Assembly (NCBI GenBank): GCA_009746045.1
Contig: RPFO01000132.1
Coordinates: forward strand, 1,384,590-1,448,589
DNA: 64,000 bases
DNA from: Mesostigma viride
Taxonomy: Eukaryota; Streptophyta; Mesostigmatophyceae; Mesostigmatales; Mesostigmataceae
Direction: 5' to 3'
Under the pieces are notes generated by a model that did no database searches, was not told the DNA's origin, and worked only from the letters and a program-made list of their open reading frames with translations. Shown piece after piece: positions 1-9,017 of the stretch. The position numbers were made by a program, and so were the translations under genes. Every line of letters begins with the position of its first letter. Position 1 is the first letter of the stretch.

Positions 1-276
1 TTTGTTACGTCTAATCAATAGCATTGAATAGACCGCAGTGTCGGAGACTAAATGTCCTATCGTACACTGTGACAAGACGTCGTATGCCACGCGTCACTTG
101 AAGAACCACCGTAGAATCACTGAATCCAAGTAGAATGTAGTAGAACAGTATCTTGCTCATATCTCGAGCAATACTCATCAGAATGAACCCGTTTCTGGAT
201 TGTAGTAACCGGAAGTAGAATCTCTACAAGCCAAGTAGCTTAGTAGAATAATATTGCTTGCCAGGCAATATTAACT
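1..276 (-). repeat. 3' LTR of element A (partial)
   Basis: Matches 6833-7108 at a constant offset of 6832, with one t/c difference seen near position 90. On the minus strand the LTR begins with AGTTAATATTGCC and runs off the left edge of the window, so its full length is unknown. Confidence 0.9.
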
Positions 277-300
277 CCAGCCCTTTCTTCTCTTTTAGAG
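277..300 (-). other. Polypurine tract of element A
   Basis: On the minus strand this reads as an almost pure A/G tract (aaaagagaagaaaggg core) directly before the LTR start, the expected place for the plus-strand primer of an LTR retrotransposon. A second, similar copy of the tract follows at about 320-350, so the site is duplicated. Confidence 0.7.
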
Positions 301-1052
301 CTTGGACATAACAGCCATATTAACTCCAGCCCTTTCTTTCTTTTAGAGCTGTTAGGCTTGGCAACACATATATAGAAACAACATGCATAGCACTTGACAT
401 CCCTCCCAGCTCTCTGTAGTCTCTGCTCGGGATTAATCAAGCACCAGATCACAACACATCTCAGCCATGACGAATTACAATGAATTCCCTATCCACTGGA
501 AGTAGAAAGCCAAGTGTTTGGAGTAGCAGCTTGTGGCTAACCAGAATAATGACCAAAATGGAATCACCACCATAATGGCTCCTGATTGGAACCCCACAAG
601 TTACCCACAAGACCTTATCAGGTAGACATTGATAGTTATCAGAACTGGCGCCCACCATGGACTGAGAAATAGCACATCACAAAATATATTAAGCACATGA
701 CAAACTACCTTCCTCTGTCTGGGACAAAACTAGGGGGACCTGTCGCCACCTCACCAGCAAGGTTGATGGGTCAGCCAATCCGGGAAAATCCGCCTAAGCA
801 GCCCCAGGGAATCGAACCCTGCCCTATAAAATCCCTTTGGTTGAGACAAACCTCAAACTGAGGACAAACCCCCAACCAACATCATGCTCCATGACTGAGC
901 ATTACATAGAATACAGTATTATACACATATGTACACAGAGCATTACTGCCCTCAGAGCATCACAGCTCTCAGCATAACAGAGCCCAGCTCTATGTTAGCT
1001 CTTCTCACCCAATCAGTCACCAAACTCAAAGCTCCAACTGGAATTGCTCAAC
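301..1052 (-). other. 3' noncoding region of element A with a tRNA T-arm-like hairpin
   Basis: About 750 bases between the RNase H stop and the LTR with no credible protein. At 805-821, minus strand, there is a perfect T-arm shape: five paired bases closing a TTCGATT loop (B-box-like GGTTCGATTCC). The rest of a tRNA cloverleaf is not present around it. It may be a coincidence, a decayed SINE, or a structural element of the transposon RNA. Confidence 0.5.
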
Positions 1053-3047
1053 TCACACAGAGGAGCTCATCAGCTTGTAAAGAAGCTTATATTGCTCAGC
1101 AGACTTGTGAGGCAACTTGGTCAAGGCATCAGCAGGATTCTCAGAACCTGGAAGATGTTGAATATCCACCAGACCTGCCAACTCCTTCAACAGGAGATAA
1201 TCCAGATCTCTGCTTCTGGCCAACTGCTTGTGCACAAACTGGACCATACCCATGTTATCTGAAAGGATCAAGGTTTCCAGCTGAAGAGTATGAGGAGTCA
1301 CTGAAGCCATAGCTAGCAACAGCTCCTTGATGTACAAACTAGACTGAATCCCTTCACAAATGGCTCTGCACTCAGAGACATCTGAACTCACAGCAACCCT
1401 TCTTTGAAGACGACTGTACCAGGCCACAAGACTAGGCCTATGTTGCTGAAGCACAAACAAGCCAGCTGACCTGCCTCTGACCTTAGAAACTTGCCTGCTA
1501 TCCATGGAGCTATCAACATAGATATCCAAGGAAAATGGCAAAGACAAATCAATCCCAGCTAAAGTAATACCAGGAGACTTGTTAACATGTGCAATAATCT
1601 GGGAAGGCTCCTCCAGAATTAGCACATCATCAGGGGATCTGCTATGGACCATCATGTCAGGCCCACAAATGCTGCCATACCAGGCCAACTTGCCTTTCAG
1701 CTCAGGTGCAATGGATGACGTCATGACCTCTGGAACAGATTGAAGAATGGTACTCTTGTAGTCATTGCCCGCCTGCAGCTTAATCAGCCACTGACTCCCC
1801 TCCTGAACCAATGTAGCCTGCATTCCACAGAACGTGACAGCCTCTCCAGGCTTCTGCCACAATTCTTTTCCCAAAGGAAATGCATCATTAATGATGGGCA
1901 CAAACTGACTCAACCACTTAGTGGGAGCAATCAAGTGCAAGTCATCACCATGCAGGCTAGCATACACAGGTAAATCATGCCACCTACCCAGCAATAAACA
2001 TGGGTCCACAGATGACACCTTCAACCCACAGTGTTTAGTCAAGAAGTCTTCCAAGGTGAGCCTCCAAATGATGGGACTGGACCTGAGACCTTCTAGACCC
2101 TTCAGAATCAGCAGGTAGCTAGACTGGAGCTCTGCCTGCCAGGCTACAGGAACTGGCACATGAAATGGAGTTTCACAATGCCACACCTGCTGAGCCACAC
2201 TGGGATCACCCTTCAGAAATGCTCTCTTGAAATCTAGCAGAACTGAAGACATATCAGCACCCTGGTTCAGCATACCGACATACAGGCACAATAAAATACG
2301 CCATGTATCATGTAGCATCCCAGGTGTATACAACTCCTCGCCCAGAAGATCCCCAGTACCACGGTATTCATTAAGAACTGGACGCACATGGGGAACAGAC
2401 ACCCCCTCCACCTCCTTCCGCTTGATGACGAATCTGAGCTTCAACCGTGTACTGTATGGAGGAACTTCATTCACAGGCTGACAGCAGTCAAACTGCAACC
2501 ACTCCTCTAGGGCCTTGGCAAATGCTAGCCTCCAGGCCTCAAACATCAGAGGAGAACTCATTTCCTGGACAAGCTGATCATAGCTAAGAGGAGAATGAGC
2601 AGCCAGTGATCTCTTAGTAATACCAATACTGCTAGGATGAAGAGCAGCTGGCATCACAAGACTGGAAGCCACAGGAATCTGATCCTCAGGCCACTGCACA
2701 TTCCTGATCGCTTTCACAGAGAAAAAATTAAGATTCAGGGCCCTGAAGTTAGTCAGTGGAATGCTACCCCAACCCTTACGAATAAGGCTATGAGATACAA
2801 CCACAACTCCAGGGGTGCAAAGAAAATTCTGACCCAAAATGATAGGGCCATCGTAATCTTCTAGCACTAGGAAGGAAACATCTACACCCATAAATGGTAA
2901 GATGATTTCTCCTACCACTTTCATATGAACCCTGCCACTAAAGTCAGACACCCAGGAACAGCTAGACTCGCCAATCTGCCGCTGCCCTGTATGCTGAGAC
3001 CCCATGATGAGACCTCTGCATTGGTATCTACTTCTAGTGCAGTGCAC
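1053..3047 (-). CDS. Element A pol: end of protease, reverse transcriptase and RNase H
   Basis: The frame opens with the C-terminal half of a retropepsin (GEIILPF ... GPIILGQNFL pattern), then a copia-type RT and RNase H. RT landmarks: LLDFKRAFLKGD (motif A region), LKGLEGLRSSP, DPCLLLGRW, and ASLHGDD where other copia elements have YVDD. RNase H landmarks: YVDSSMDSR, SECRAI, LSDNMGMVQFV and a tail ending ENPADALTKL, the usual copia ending. The protease active site lies in the neighbouring frame, so a frameshift separates the two protease halves near 2990-3030. The initial codon is GTG inside the overlap, so this is not a genuine start. The product would copy element RNA into cDNA in a virus-like particle. 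Confidence 0.9.
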   Translation of the reverse strand: MHCTRSRYQCRGLIMGSQHTGQRQIGESSCSWVSDFSGRVHMKVVGEIILPFMGVDVSFLVLEDYDGPIILGQNFLCTPGVVVVSHSLIRKGWGSIPLTNFRALNLNFFSVKAIRNVQWPEDQIPVASSLVMPAALHPSSIGITKRSLAAHSPLSYDQLVQEMSSPLMFEAWRLAFAKALEEWLQFDCCQPVNEVPPYSTRLKLRFVIKRKEVEGVSVPHVRPVLNEYRGTGDLLGEELYTPGMLHDTWRILLCLYVGMLNQGADMSSVLLDFKRAFLKGDPSVAQQVWHCETPFHVPVPVAWQAELQSSYLLILKGLEGLRSSPIIWRLTLEDFLTKHCGLKVSSVDPCLLLGRWHDLPVYASLHGDDLHLIAPTKWLSQFVPIINDAFPLGKELWQKPGEAVTFCGMQATLVQEGSQWLIKLQAGNDYKSTILQSVPEVMTSSIAPELKGKLAWYGSICGPDMMVHSRSPDDVLILEEPSQIIAHVNKSPGITLAGIDLSLPFSLDIYVDSSMDSRQVSKVRGRSAGLFVLQQHRPSLVAWYSRLQRRVAVSSDVSECRAICEGIQSSLYIKELLLAMASVTPHTLQLETLILSDNMGMVQFVHKQLARSRDLDYLLLKELAGLVDIQHLPGSENPADALTKLPHKSAEQYKLLYKLMSSSV

Positions 3048-3955
3048 TCGGACTCCCCCAACTGGCTGAGCTTGGACACCCGAGGCTTTTGCTTGGCTTT
3101 TTGCATAGCCAGCACCACATCTTTCAGGCCCACACCTCTATGCTTAGTGAGGCTAGAGGGGACCACATCTGCCTGCTCTAAATCTGGAAAGTTAACCGGT
3201 CCAGGGGTCTGGCCAGGACTTACCCGGGGATTACTTCCAGCCGGAACGTGATGATCAGGGATGACGTCATGACCAACTGGCAAGGTTGTCACATCAGGAG
3301 TTACTGCCTCTGCTTCAGCACCCCTTAGACGTACATATGACCACGACAGACGGTGCACATTCTGGGGAGGATCCTCCATCTTCACCCAGCACTTGTGCCC
3401 AGCTAGTTCCACCCTGGTCACTACTCCAGGGTGCCAGCTACCACGCTTGCCTGCAAGCTTGGGCTCTTTCCACACAATTACCCTCTGGCCAACAACAGGT
3501 TTCAGAACACTCCAGCCCTTGTCTTTCTGCCTCAACTTGGCAAACTTGAACATAAGGCTATCTTTCCAGGCTTGCTCAACCTCAGTAGGGAGCTCCCGAA
3601 GATGCAATGATAATGGAGTCACAGGGACCTCTCCAACATACATGGGTGCCCTGACATTCAATCTGTCCTCAACTGACCTTAACCAGGCCGTCTTGATAAT
3701 AGCTGGAACCAATCTTGGAATCTTCTTCTCCGTCAGCAGAATAGTCTTGAGTTCTCTGATTGTCCTCTCCACCACGCCTTGACTGCCATGGGACTCCCTG
3801 TGTACAACAAATAACTCAGGGAGGTCTTCATGCCCCATGCAGCACTCAAATTCTAAATCACACTGCAGCTGGATCACTGGTTTCATTCTGGATCTGATAG
3901 CCTGGAGCCCAGCCACCAAACATGGCTTAGATTTGTCTTGCAACAGCTCCAGCAC
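2921..3955 (-). CDS. Element A pol: integrase core (second half) and protease active site
   Basis: The frame continues an integrase. It has an acidic residue in QLQCDLEFE, matching the second catalytic Asp of copia integrases, and Glu in QGVVERTIREL, matching the third. The spacing is 29 residues instead of the usual 35. A basic C-terminal domain follows (WKEPKLAGKRGSWHPGVV). Near the end the motif ALEVDTNAEVSS resembles a retropepsin active site (DTGA reads DTNA), and the rest of that protease continues in the next frame. Protease therefore lies downstream of integrase, against the standard Ty1/copia order. The upstream part of the integrase is in the frame ending at 3883, a second frame break. 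Confidence 0.8.
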   Translation of the reverse strand: MLELLQDKSKPCLVAGLQAIRSRMKPVIQLQCDLEFECCMGHEDLPELFVVHRESHGSQGVVERTIRELKTILLTEKKIPRLVPAIIKTAWLRSVEDRLNVRAPMYVGEVPVTPLSLHLRELPTEVEQAWKDSLMFKFAKLRQKDKGWSVLKPVVGQRVIVWKEPKLAGKRGSWHPGVVTRVELAGHKCWVKMEDPPQNVHRLSWSYVRLRGAEAEAVTPDVTTLPVGHDVIPDHHVPAGSNPRVSPGQTPGPVNFPDLEQADVVPSSLTKHRGVGLKDVVLAMQKAKQKPRVSKLSQLGESECTALEVDTNAEVSSWGLSIQGSGRLASLAVPGCLTLVAGFI

Positions 3956-4488
3956 CTTGTACTTGGTGTATCTGTCAACACCACCAACAAAATCAGTTTC
4001 CTGATTTCTTGGATATCACATTGTACATATCCAGGCTGCAACACAGGTTGTCTGACATGAGACTTCTTAGGCTTGGGAGCAACCAGCCTACAGGAACAAG
4101 CCTCAGCAACCTGCTTTACTGCATTAAACAAAGATGTCCCTCCCAGCCTCCTTGCAAACTGGAGTGCCTGGGCAGCATGACCAAACATATGATGCAATCT
4201 CAATGCAATGTTTGACACAAGAGACATTTTATTAAATACAGGTGAGGTGCTTGGAACAGCACTCTCTCTTACAACCAAGCTCCCCATTGCATCATTCAGG
4301 CCATCAGCCTCATCCTCCTCCTCTAAAGGAGCTTCCTGCCCTAAGGCAGGACTTCCACGCTCCAACATTGAAGGAGTACGCAAACTACCTCCAAGAGCCA
4401 TGTGGGAACGTTGTTGCCTTGTGGTAACTGCTTTCACCATGGTGACGTGGGAAGACCCAGTCACTACCCCATTGTGTTCTTCCTCCAT
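3883..4488 (-). CDS. Element A pol: integrase zinc-binding domain and start of core
   Basis: Contains an acidic, low-complexity leader (LEEEDEADG) and then an HHCC-like zinc-binding region: LHHMFGHA supplies two histidines and ACSC two cysteines, as in the copia pre-integrase domain. VQCDIQE follows with a probable first catalytic Asp. The frame is lost after about 4010 and the integrase resumes in the frame ending at 2921. Short repeats of a cctgtgcag/ctctcaacc type at 4490-4560 separate it from gag. No protease is seen between gag and this integrase. Confidence 0.7.
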   Translation of the reverse strand: MEEEHNGVVTGSSHVTMVKAVTTRQQRSHMALGGSLRTPSMLERGSPALGQEAPLEEEDEADGLNDAMGSLVVRESAVPSTSPVFNKMSLVSNIALRLHHMFGHAAQALQFARRLGGTSLFNAVKQVAEACSCRLVAPKPKKSHVRQPVLQPGYVQCDIQEIRKLILLVVLTDTPSTRCWSCCKTNLSHVWWLGSRLSDPE

Positions 4489-4615
4489 GGATGCACCCTC
4501 AACCTGTGCAGGGGACTCTCAACCTTAAGTGGGAGACTCTCAACCTGTGCAGGGAGCAAATCAACTTCATCCAGAGTAATGGGGGGGTCACTCTTAGCCC
4601 CCTCCCTGGCGGACC

Positions 4616-5713
4616 CTAGCAAGCCCAGGGAAGGCTGAGCCTGTCAGGTTGGGTTGTTATACCCCCTTGGCCCCTTTGCTTACGCCAGCTAGGGCAGTCC
4701 TTACGGATGTGGCCCTGCTGGTGACAGAAATAACATGTGATACGAGGTGTCCCCACCCCAGGTGGTCCCCGCTGGGACCCCACCCTGTTGAAATCAAATC
4801 TGGGACGCTGAGCCGCTGGCTGCTCCTGGGAAGGACCTCCACGACGCTTGAAGCCACTGAAGCCCTTGGCCTGGAAGCCCCCCGCTTGGAAGGCCCTGAC
4901 CTTGGTGGACCATAACCGTTGGAGGGCTGCCCCCCCCATTGGTTGCCCTTGACCTTGGGAACACTGCCCCTGCTGCAGCTGCCCATCCACCTTATCCTTC
5001 TCCTTCTGCTTCTCCCTGGCCTTGTCTGCCTCCTTCTTGCCTCCCACATACTTGCCCCTGAAATAATCCTTGATCTTGGCCACCATAGCAGCCCAGGTGG
5101 TGCATGTACGCATGTGCACCTGCAGGTTATCCAAGGTGACCTCATCCAATCCCAGGCTACCTAGGAAATCATCCATGGCAATCTCATCTGACACTACATA
5201 CCCCTTGCCAGCACAATTGTGCCTGAGCTCCTGAAAATCCTCAAATGCCTGCAGAATCAGACCCTCAGCCTTGAAATCAATGTACTCCTTCTTCCAAAAG
5301 GAGCCATCACTAGCCCTCTTATCATCTAGGAACACCTCAAACTCAGCTATAAAAACATCCCAGGAATCTCCATCCTCAAACTTGTCATTTACATACTTCT
5401 GCACCCTCTTGGGACACTTAAGAAGGTACTGTGACATACACAGCACCTGCAGAGGATTGTTACCATTATACAAGCCCTTATATCCCTTAAGGTGCCTAAT
5501 GGTAATATCCTTATCCTTAACAGTCCAGTGCTCCTTGAGACTGGGAAGCTGGTTAAGAATAGCAAAGCCCTCCTGGGCCTTGGCTCTGCGGGGCTGCTCT
5601 GCTGCTGCTGCTGGACGATTAAAATTCTGATTAAAATTCTGACCCCGCACCCGTTCGTCGCGTATCTCGCCGTCTTCCAAACCCTGCATGGTCGCTGCGA
5701 ATGCCGATGACAA
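4616..5713 (-). CDS. gag: Element A Gag (capsid/nucleocapsid)
   Basis: A 365-residue open frame starting at ATG 5711-5713. The middle (about residues 70-220) resembles a copia-type Gag capsid region with many aromatic and charged residues (LLKCPKRVQKYVNDKF). A lysine/glutamine-rich stretch (KEADKAREKQKEKDK) and a CCHC zinc knuckle, CYFCHQQGHIRKDC near residue 330, follow. It packages element RNA. No frame break is visible inside it, unlike the pol frames downstream. Confidence 0.85.
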   Translation of the reverse strand: MSSAFAATMQGLEDGEIRDERVRGQNFNQNFNRPAAAAEQPRRAKAQEGFAILNQLPSLKEHWTVKDKDITIRHLKGYKGLYNGNNPLQVLCMSQYLLKCPKRVQKYVNDKFEDGDSWDVFIAEFEVFLDDKRASDGSFWKKEYIDFKAEGLILQAFEDFQELRHNCAGKGYVVSDEIAMDDFLGSLGLDEVTLDNLQVHMRTCTTWAAMVAKIKDYFRGKYVGGKKEADKAREKQKEKDKVDGQLQQGQCSQGQGQPMGGAALQRLWSTKVRAFQAGGFQAKGFSGFKRRGGPSQEQPAAQRPRFDFNRVGSQRGPPGVGTPRITCYFCHQQGHIRKDCPSWRKQRGQGGITTQPDRLSLPWAC

Positions 5714-5839
5714 CTGTCGATGCCGATGCCGATGCTGAAGAAAGAATACTGCTGGGGAATTAATAAATTAATCCCTTAAGCTCTGGAACCAAGAACAAAA
5801 TTTCCTGAATTAATTCACTGTTAATTATACCAGAAAATT

Positions 5840-6432
5840 TTATCCAGCCGCATATCGTCGCGCGGACTGCAATACGTTATCCAAAATCTGCTGCACAATA
5901 CTCGGATATAAATCAGGAAGCCCCTCGTTATTTTCACCTGGCTCCTCAGCGTTTGATTGCCGCTGAATCGAAGCAGCGACGTTTATGATACCGTCGACTG
6001 ACGACGCCCACCCGTTGTTACTAATCGGAACTGCGACAGCCGGAAGAGTCGCCGAAATTCCAGACCACGCTGTCGCCAACGCCAGAACACCCAAGCCGTA
6101 GGTGCGAAGCGCCGAAATTACTTGAGCTTGTTCGTCTGATCCCGACGCTGCAAGCCTTCGGAAAATATGGGAATTTTCCGACAGGATTTCCAAATCTTGA
6201 GTAAGGTCGTCGACGAACTGATGCAGATCGTTAGAAACTGGCGGCCGCTGACGAGCGCTTGAGACAGCGAAGGTTGAACAGCACGCGAATGCAGCGCAGC
6301 AGTCGATGCCGTACGTTGAACGTTGAAATTAAAGCCTGAAGACGACGGAGCCGACGCACGCTCTGGAGATGGCTCACGATATTCACGCGTGTTTCCCATA
6401 TAATGGAAAAACACCGTAAAAATTGCCGACAC
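5840..6432 (-). CDS. Extra ORF upstream of gag in element A (two overlapping frames)
   Basis: Two minus-strand frames (6118-6432 and 5840-6193) overlap and look like one protein of about 190 residues broken by a single-base shift near 6190-6240. The first frame is Ser/Ala/Arg-rich (REPSPERASAPSSS). The second is helical and hydrophobic (YGLGVLALATAWSGISATLP) and ends ARRYAAG. I recognise no family. It lies between the 5' LTR and gag on the element's own strand, so it may be an accessory protein or a 5' leader ORF. About 125 A/T-rich bases separate it from gag. Confidence 0.4.
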
Positions 6433-6570
6433 CAGAAATCAATGCCGTAATCAGTAGATTACGAACTCGATTGTAATTCGAGTTAAAGAAACTGTGGCTG
6501 AACTGTGGTTCAGCCTGCACTGATTAATATCTACAGAGGAAGTAGTTATATTAATCAATAGGTTTACGTT

Positions 6571-6589
6571 GCTGGTTATGGCTACCAGC
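6571..6589 (-). other. Possible primer-binding site of element A
   Basis: On the minus strand this reads gctggtagccataaccagc. The TGGTA start resembles the common initiator-Met primer site (TGGTATCAGAGC) only in its first five bases. It is also nearly self-complementary. The inner edge of the LTR cannot be fixed because the left LTR is truncated. Confidence 0.3.
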
Positions 6590-6832
6590 ACAGAATGCAC
6601 GAGGCACGTGAGAACCGTCGCCAAAGGTGCGAGGACACAGGTGCAGGGAAAGTGGTGCTACCAAGTGGCAGCGTCCTGCTCGTTATATACTAATTGTGAC
6701 GCAGTCACATCCAGATGACTGATAGGACAGATCATCTCACAATATTGCTGTCCTTCACTCTGGACCAGCAGATCTCGACTCGTTATCCATAAATAGTCAC
6801 ATCAGTGTCCTGTCGCACAAGTCCTGTCACTA

Positions 6833-7108
6833 TTTGTTACGTCTAATCAATAGCATTGAATAGACCGCAGTGTCGGAGACTAAATGTCCTATCGTACACT
6901 GTGACAAGACGCCGTATGCCACGCGTCACTTGAAGAACCACCGTAGAATCACTGAATCCAAGTAGAATGTAGTAGAACAGTATCTTGCTCATATCTCGAG
7001 CAATACTCATCAGAATGAACCCGTTTCTGGATTGTAGTAACCGGAAGTAGAATCTCTACAAGCCAAGTAGCTTAGTAGAATAATATTGCTTGCCAGGCAA
7101 TATTAACT
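6833..7108 (-). repeat. 5' LTR of element A (the part confirmed by the left copy)
   Basis: Same sequence as 1-276. The true LTR must extend further left, probably to about 6590, because the left copy is cut by the window edge. The outer end is fixed at 7108, where the two copies diverge (ttaactccag against ttaacttcag). Confidence 0.88.
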
Positions 7109-7109
7109 T

Positions 7110-7146
7110 CAGCAATCGACGTTGTCGCGACAGACGCGGCCGCAGC

Positions 7147-7177
<31 letters not shown>

Positions 7178-9017
7178 GCGACCGCTATTGACCCAGCATA
7201 TGGGCAACTGGGACAGGGTACCTCCTACGCAGCGACCACCATCTGTGGAAGTCGTGCAGGAGGAGGATGAGGAGATAGAGGCCGCGGATAGCTCGGTAGC
7301 TAGCTCGCCGTTTGCCCCTCCGCCTGAGTTCGTGCAGTCCTCCCAATTGGGGGCATACGCACGTGGCCGCCCGCGCCTGACCCACCCTTGGGCAGGGCGT
7401 GGCCGCGGCGGGTCGGGGCTTGGTCATGGAAGGGATCCCCGTCGGGTCTCCTTTGGAGCAAATGAGGGCTGGCCTAGGCCCCCGCCACAGGCGTCAGGGT
7501 CGGCTCACGTGCAGACCGATCCTGAGGAGGAGGACTACGATCCCCCGGGTCCCTTTCCCACGGTCCCCACCTCCCTCCCAGCAAGGAGCGCGCCCACTAA
7601 CGCCAACTTCAGTCGGCTGCCCCTGGACGACCCCGGTTATGAGCATCCCACCTCCGTTCGCGTTCGGCGTGAGTCAGCCCCCTTTGCGTCACAGCGGGTG
7701 TCCGTGGACTACGCGCCCCGCCGAGAGTCCGGCGACCTTGATCCCGAGCGCGAGGAGGACACCTTTGTGTCCCCACGTGGGCATGACCAGGCTACAGGAC
7801 GGGGCTCTCAACAGGAGATGCGGGCGCGGCGTCACGAGCCCCTCACCTTTTCCAGCCCCGCGTACTGCAGCAAGGGCGGCCCCTTGCATCCTGACCCTGT
7901 CAAGGCCCCGCCTATGCCAGATTTTAAGGCGGTGCCCAAGCTCCATGCGGGCATGACTCCCCGTGAGATCGACGAGTGGGCCCGTATGTGGCAACAGTTG
8001 TACACCGTCTGGTGTGAACACCATGAGTGGCAGCTGGCCACCAAGGTTTTGATCCCCTACGTGGTGGTGAAGTGTATGGACCCATTAGCGGTCGGGATGC
8101 TTAACGTTGAGAGTGTGGCGGCCCAGTCATACCCGCAGACGGTCGAGGAACTGCACGAGCGCATCCGGCGCAAGCTCATCCCTCCCGGCTATCGACTGAC
8201 CGAGCGGTTTGAGTTCGGCCGCCTACGTCAGGGCAACACTGACTTGGCGGAGTTCCTCACCACTTTTGACTCCTTTGCGGCGCGGCTGACCGGGGACCTG
8301 ACGTGGACCGAGTACAAGATTCGGTTTCTGGAGGCCATCCATCCTGACCTCCTCGCTGAGGTTAAGAAGCACTATGCAGAGGTACCCTGGGACAAGCTTG
8401 ACATCCACGCTGTCCAGCAGTACCTTCTACAGGTGGCCGACGTCATCAAGCAGCCGCGCTACACCAGCACCCGCCGGTTCGCCTCATCCACGCTGACACG
8501 CCGTGTCCACTTCACTGAAGTGGAACCCGACCCGTCGGAGGGGGAGGAGTCCAATGACGACGAGCAGCCGGCCACCCAACTGCACGCCATCGATGCGTCC
8601 AAGGCTCGCTGTTTCATGTGTCACGAGGTCGGACACCTCAAGAAGGACTGCCCGCGCCTCAAGGCGCGCACCAGCACGGCGACGGAGGCCACCAAGGAGG
8701 CCCCCAAGTTTTCTGGTCCCGCCTTTGAGAAGCGCCCAGCGCCGGCAGCGCGGGATGCTCGCCCGCGCAACGCAGGCGCGCGGGCTGCCAAGCTGCGCGA
8801 CGCGCGCACGCAGCCCAACCAGTTCCAGACACCCCGATTCCCAGCGTCGTTCTCTCGGACGGTGCGCGAGCTCAATGAGATCCTGGCGCAGCAGCAGGCT
8901 GAGGGTGACGAGTATGAGGCGCTCAATCCCGGCGACGACGACGACTCGGATGAGGGGGAAGGGGAGACCGGGCGGTCGGACGAGGCGGCCTCCCGGCCCC
9001 GCGATCCTCGTGCATAG
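7110..9017 (+). CDS. gag: Chromovirus Gag, N-terminus lost to element A
   Basis: The frame is open from the element A junction (no ATG is visible; 7122 is a TTG). It begins with a CAG/CAA-encoded glutamine run at 7141-7175 (about 11 Gln), then Pro/Arg/Glu-rich disorder. A capsid-type domain lies around residues 270-440 (EIDEWARMWQQLY, FGRLRQGNTDLAEFLTTF), a retrotransposon Gag signature. A CCHC zinc knuckle, CFMCHEVGHLKKDC, follows near residue 500, then Ala/Arg-rich and acidic tails. The stop (TAG, 9015-9017) overlaps pol by one base. The true start would be left of element A, outside the window. Confidence 0.92.

Larger units (their letters stand above)
1..7108 (-). mobile_element. Element A: divergent Ty1/copia-type LTR retrotransposon, left LTR cut by window edge
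   Basis: Positions 1-276 and 6833-7108 are direct repeats, identical except for about one base, and flank a minus-strand gag-integrase-protease-RT-RNase H module. This defines an LTR retrotransposon read right to left. The near identity of the LTRs implies a recent insertion. The left LTR runs out of the window, so only one target-site copy could be present (just after 7108) and it cannot be paired. The element sits in the gag gene of the gypsy element to its right. Several single-base frame breaks make this copy defective or badly read. Confidence 0.9.

Noticed and set aside
805-821. A tRNA gene
   Set aside because: Only the T-arm is present; no acceptor, D or anticodon arms can be paired around it.
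7122-7124. TTG at 7122 as the chromovirus gag start
   Set aside because: The frame is open upstream to the element A junction; the true start was separated by that insertion.
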